A DNA stretch of 64,000 bases. Source: Ypsolopha sequella. Taxonomy: Eukaryota; Arthropoda; Insecta; Lepidoptera; Ypsolophidae. The stretch is taken from assembly GCA_934047225.1 (NCBI GenBank), contig OW203984.1:1249201-1313200 (forward strand), in the 5' to 3' direction. A program made the position numbers and the translations under genes. This document shows, piece by piece, positions 63,668 through 64,000 of this stretch. Within the stretch, counting starts at the first letter, position 1; each line of letters begins with the position of its first letter. Under the pieces are notes generated by a model. The model was given only the letters and a program-made list of their open reading frames with translations, did no database searches and was not told where the DNA came from.

Positions 63668-64000
63668 AAAGTTGGAACTCCGCTATCTTAAAGGAGATGA
63701 AAAGGACGGTCATAAATTAAAGTTAAGTAAAGTCTATTTCTAGGGCACCTGGAAAATCTATAATTTTGTACTGGACCTCGTACCACGAACCGCAGTAATT
63801 TGCGTAAAGCCATAAATATTGTATGGCGAGATTGACGTACCGTTTTCTTTTGATGCGTACAAGTATTCCATTTTCCCTAGAAACAGACTTTATAGCATTA
63901 TATGGTTGAAAATGAACCCCCTAGCTGAATCTAAGGGAATTTTATGTTTGATTTCAAAAATACCGAATGTTTTGTTACTTGTTTCATAGTAATAAAAAAA
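63668..64000. other. Unassigned DNA at the right edge
   Basis: No recognised feature. The window ends in an A run. Confidence 0.3.

Overview
This is a eukaryotic, AT-rich, gene-poor window, most likely from a moth or butterfly. That inference rests on the repeat content: RTE-type LINE tails with the 'GGCCTATGTCCAGCAGTGG' type ending, the dispersed 'AGGGTTCCGTACC' element, tRNA-derived SINEs with a 'GTACGGCGATAGGGCTCACC' body, a mariner element, a Penelope GIY-YIG fragment and a BEL/Pao retrotransposon. I found no convincing host protein-coding gene, rRNA or functional tRNA. Every recognisable protein belongs to a mobile element.

Layout. 1-5.9 kb: a 40-bp satellite running off the left edge, then a patchwork of LINE fragments (RTE and at least two other lineages), a SINE and nested insertions. 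6.5-9.3 kb: a mariner with intact terminal inverted repeats and TA duplication, whose decayed transposase is split by a 1.43-kb second transposon. 10-13 kb: a minus-strand SINE carrying an internal 31-bp minisatellite, then a 1,365-bp array of 39 apparently identical 35-bp units. 13-17 kb: several MITEs, including a 75-bp one with an 8-bp duplication, and a Penelope-like C-terminus. 17-34 kb: mostly unassigned AT-rich DNA with scattered SINEs, LINE ends, MITEs and a 38-bp minisatellite. 34.5-39.4 kb: a 38-unit 39-bp array open on both strands, a 622-bp near-perfect inverted repeat, a broken OTU-protease fragment, a threefold ~0.4-kb tandem duplication and a Helitron-like 3' end. 45.2-52.0 kb: a full-length BEL/Pao LTR retrotransposon on the minus strand, with equal 465-bp LTRs, a GTTTT duplication, a tRNA-Tyr-type primer site and gag-pol open except for one frame break. 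52.1-53.1 kb: a 20-copy 54-bp array without length variation. 53-64 kb: LINE fragments, a hAT-type hairpin MITE with 8-bp duplication, a second SINE with an internal minisatellite (35 bp), a short transposase-like reading frame and a nested inverted-repeat element near the right edge.

The window reads as an intergenic or intronic transposon graveyard with one young element (the BEL/Pao copy) and unusually many tandem arrays (about ten). The most notable points are minisatellites born inside SINEs, the homogeneous or in-frame satellites, the nested insertions that give relative ages, and the single break in an otherwise intact BEL/Pao element. Family names above the superfamily level, and the host taxon, are inference from memory of such families, not from a database search.
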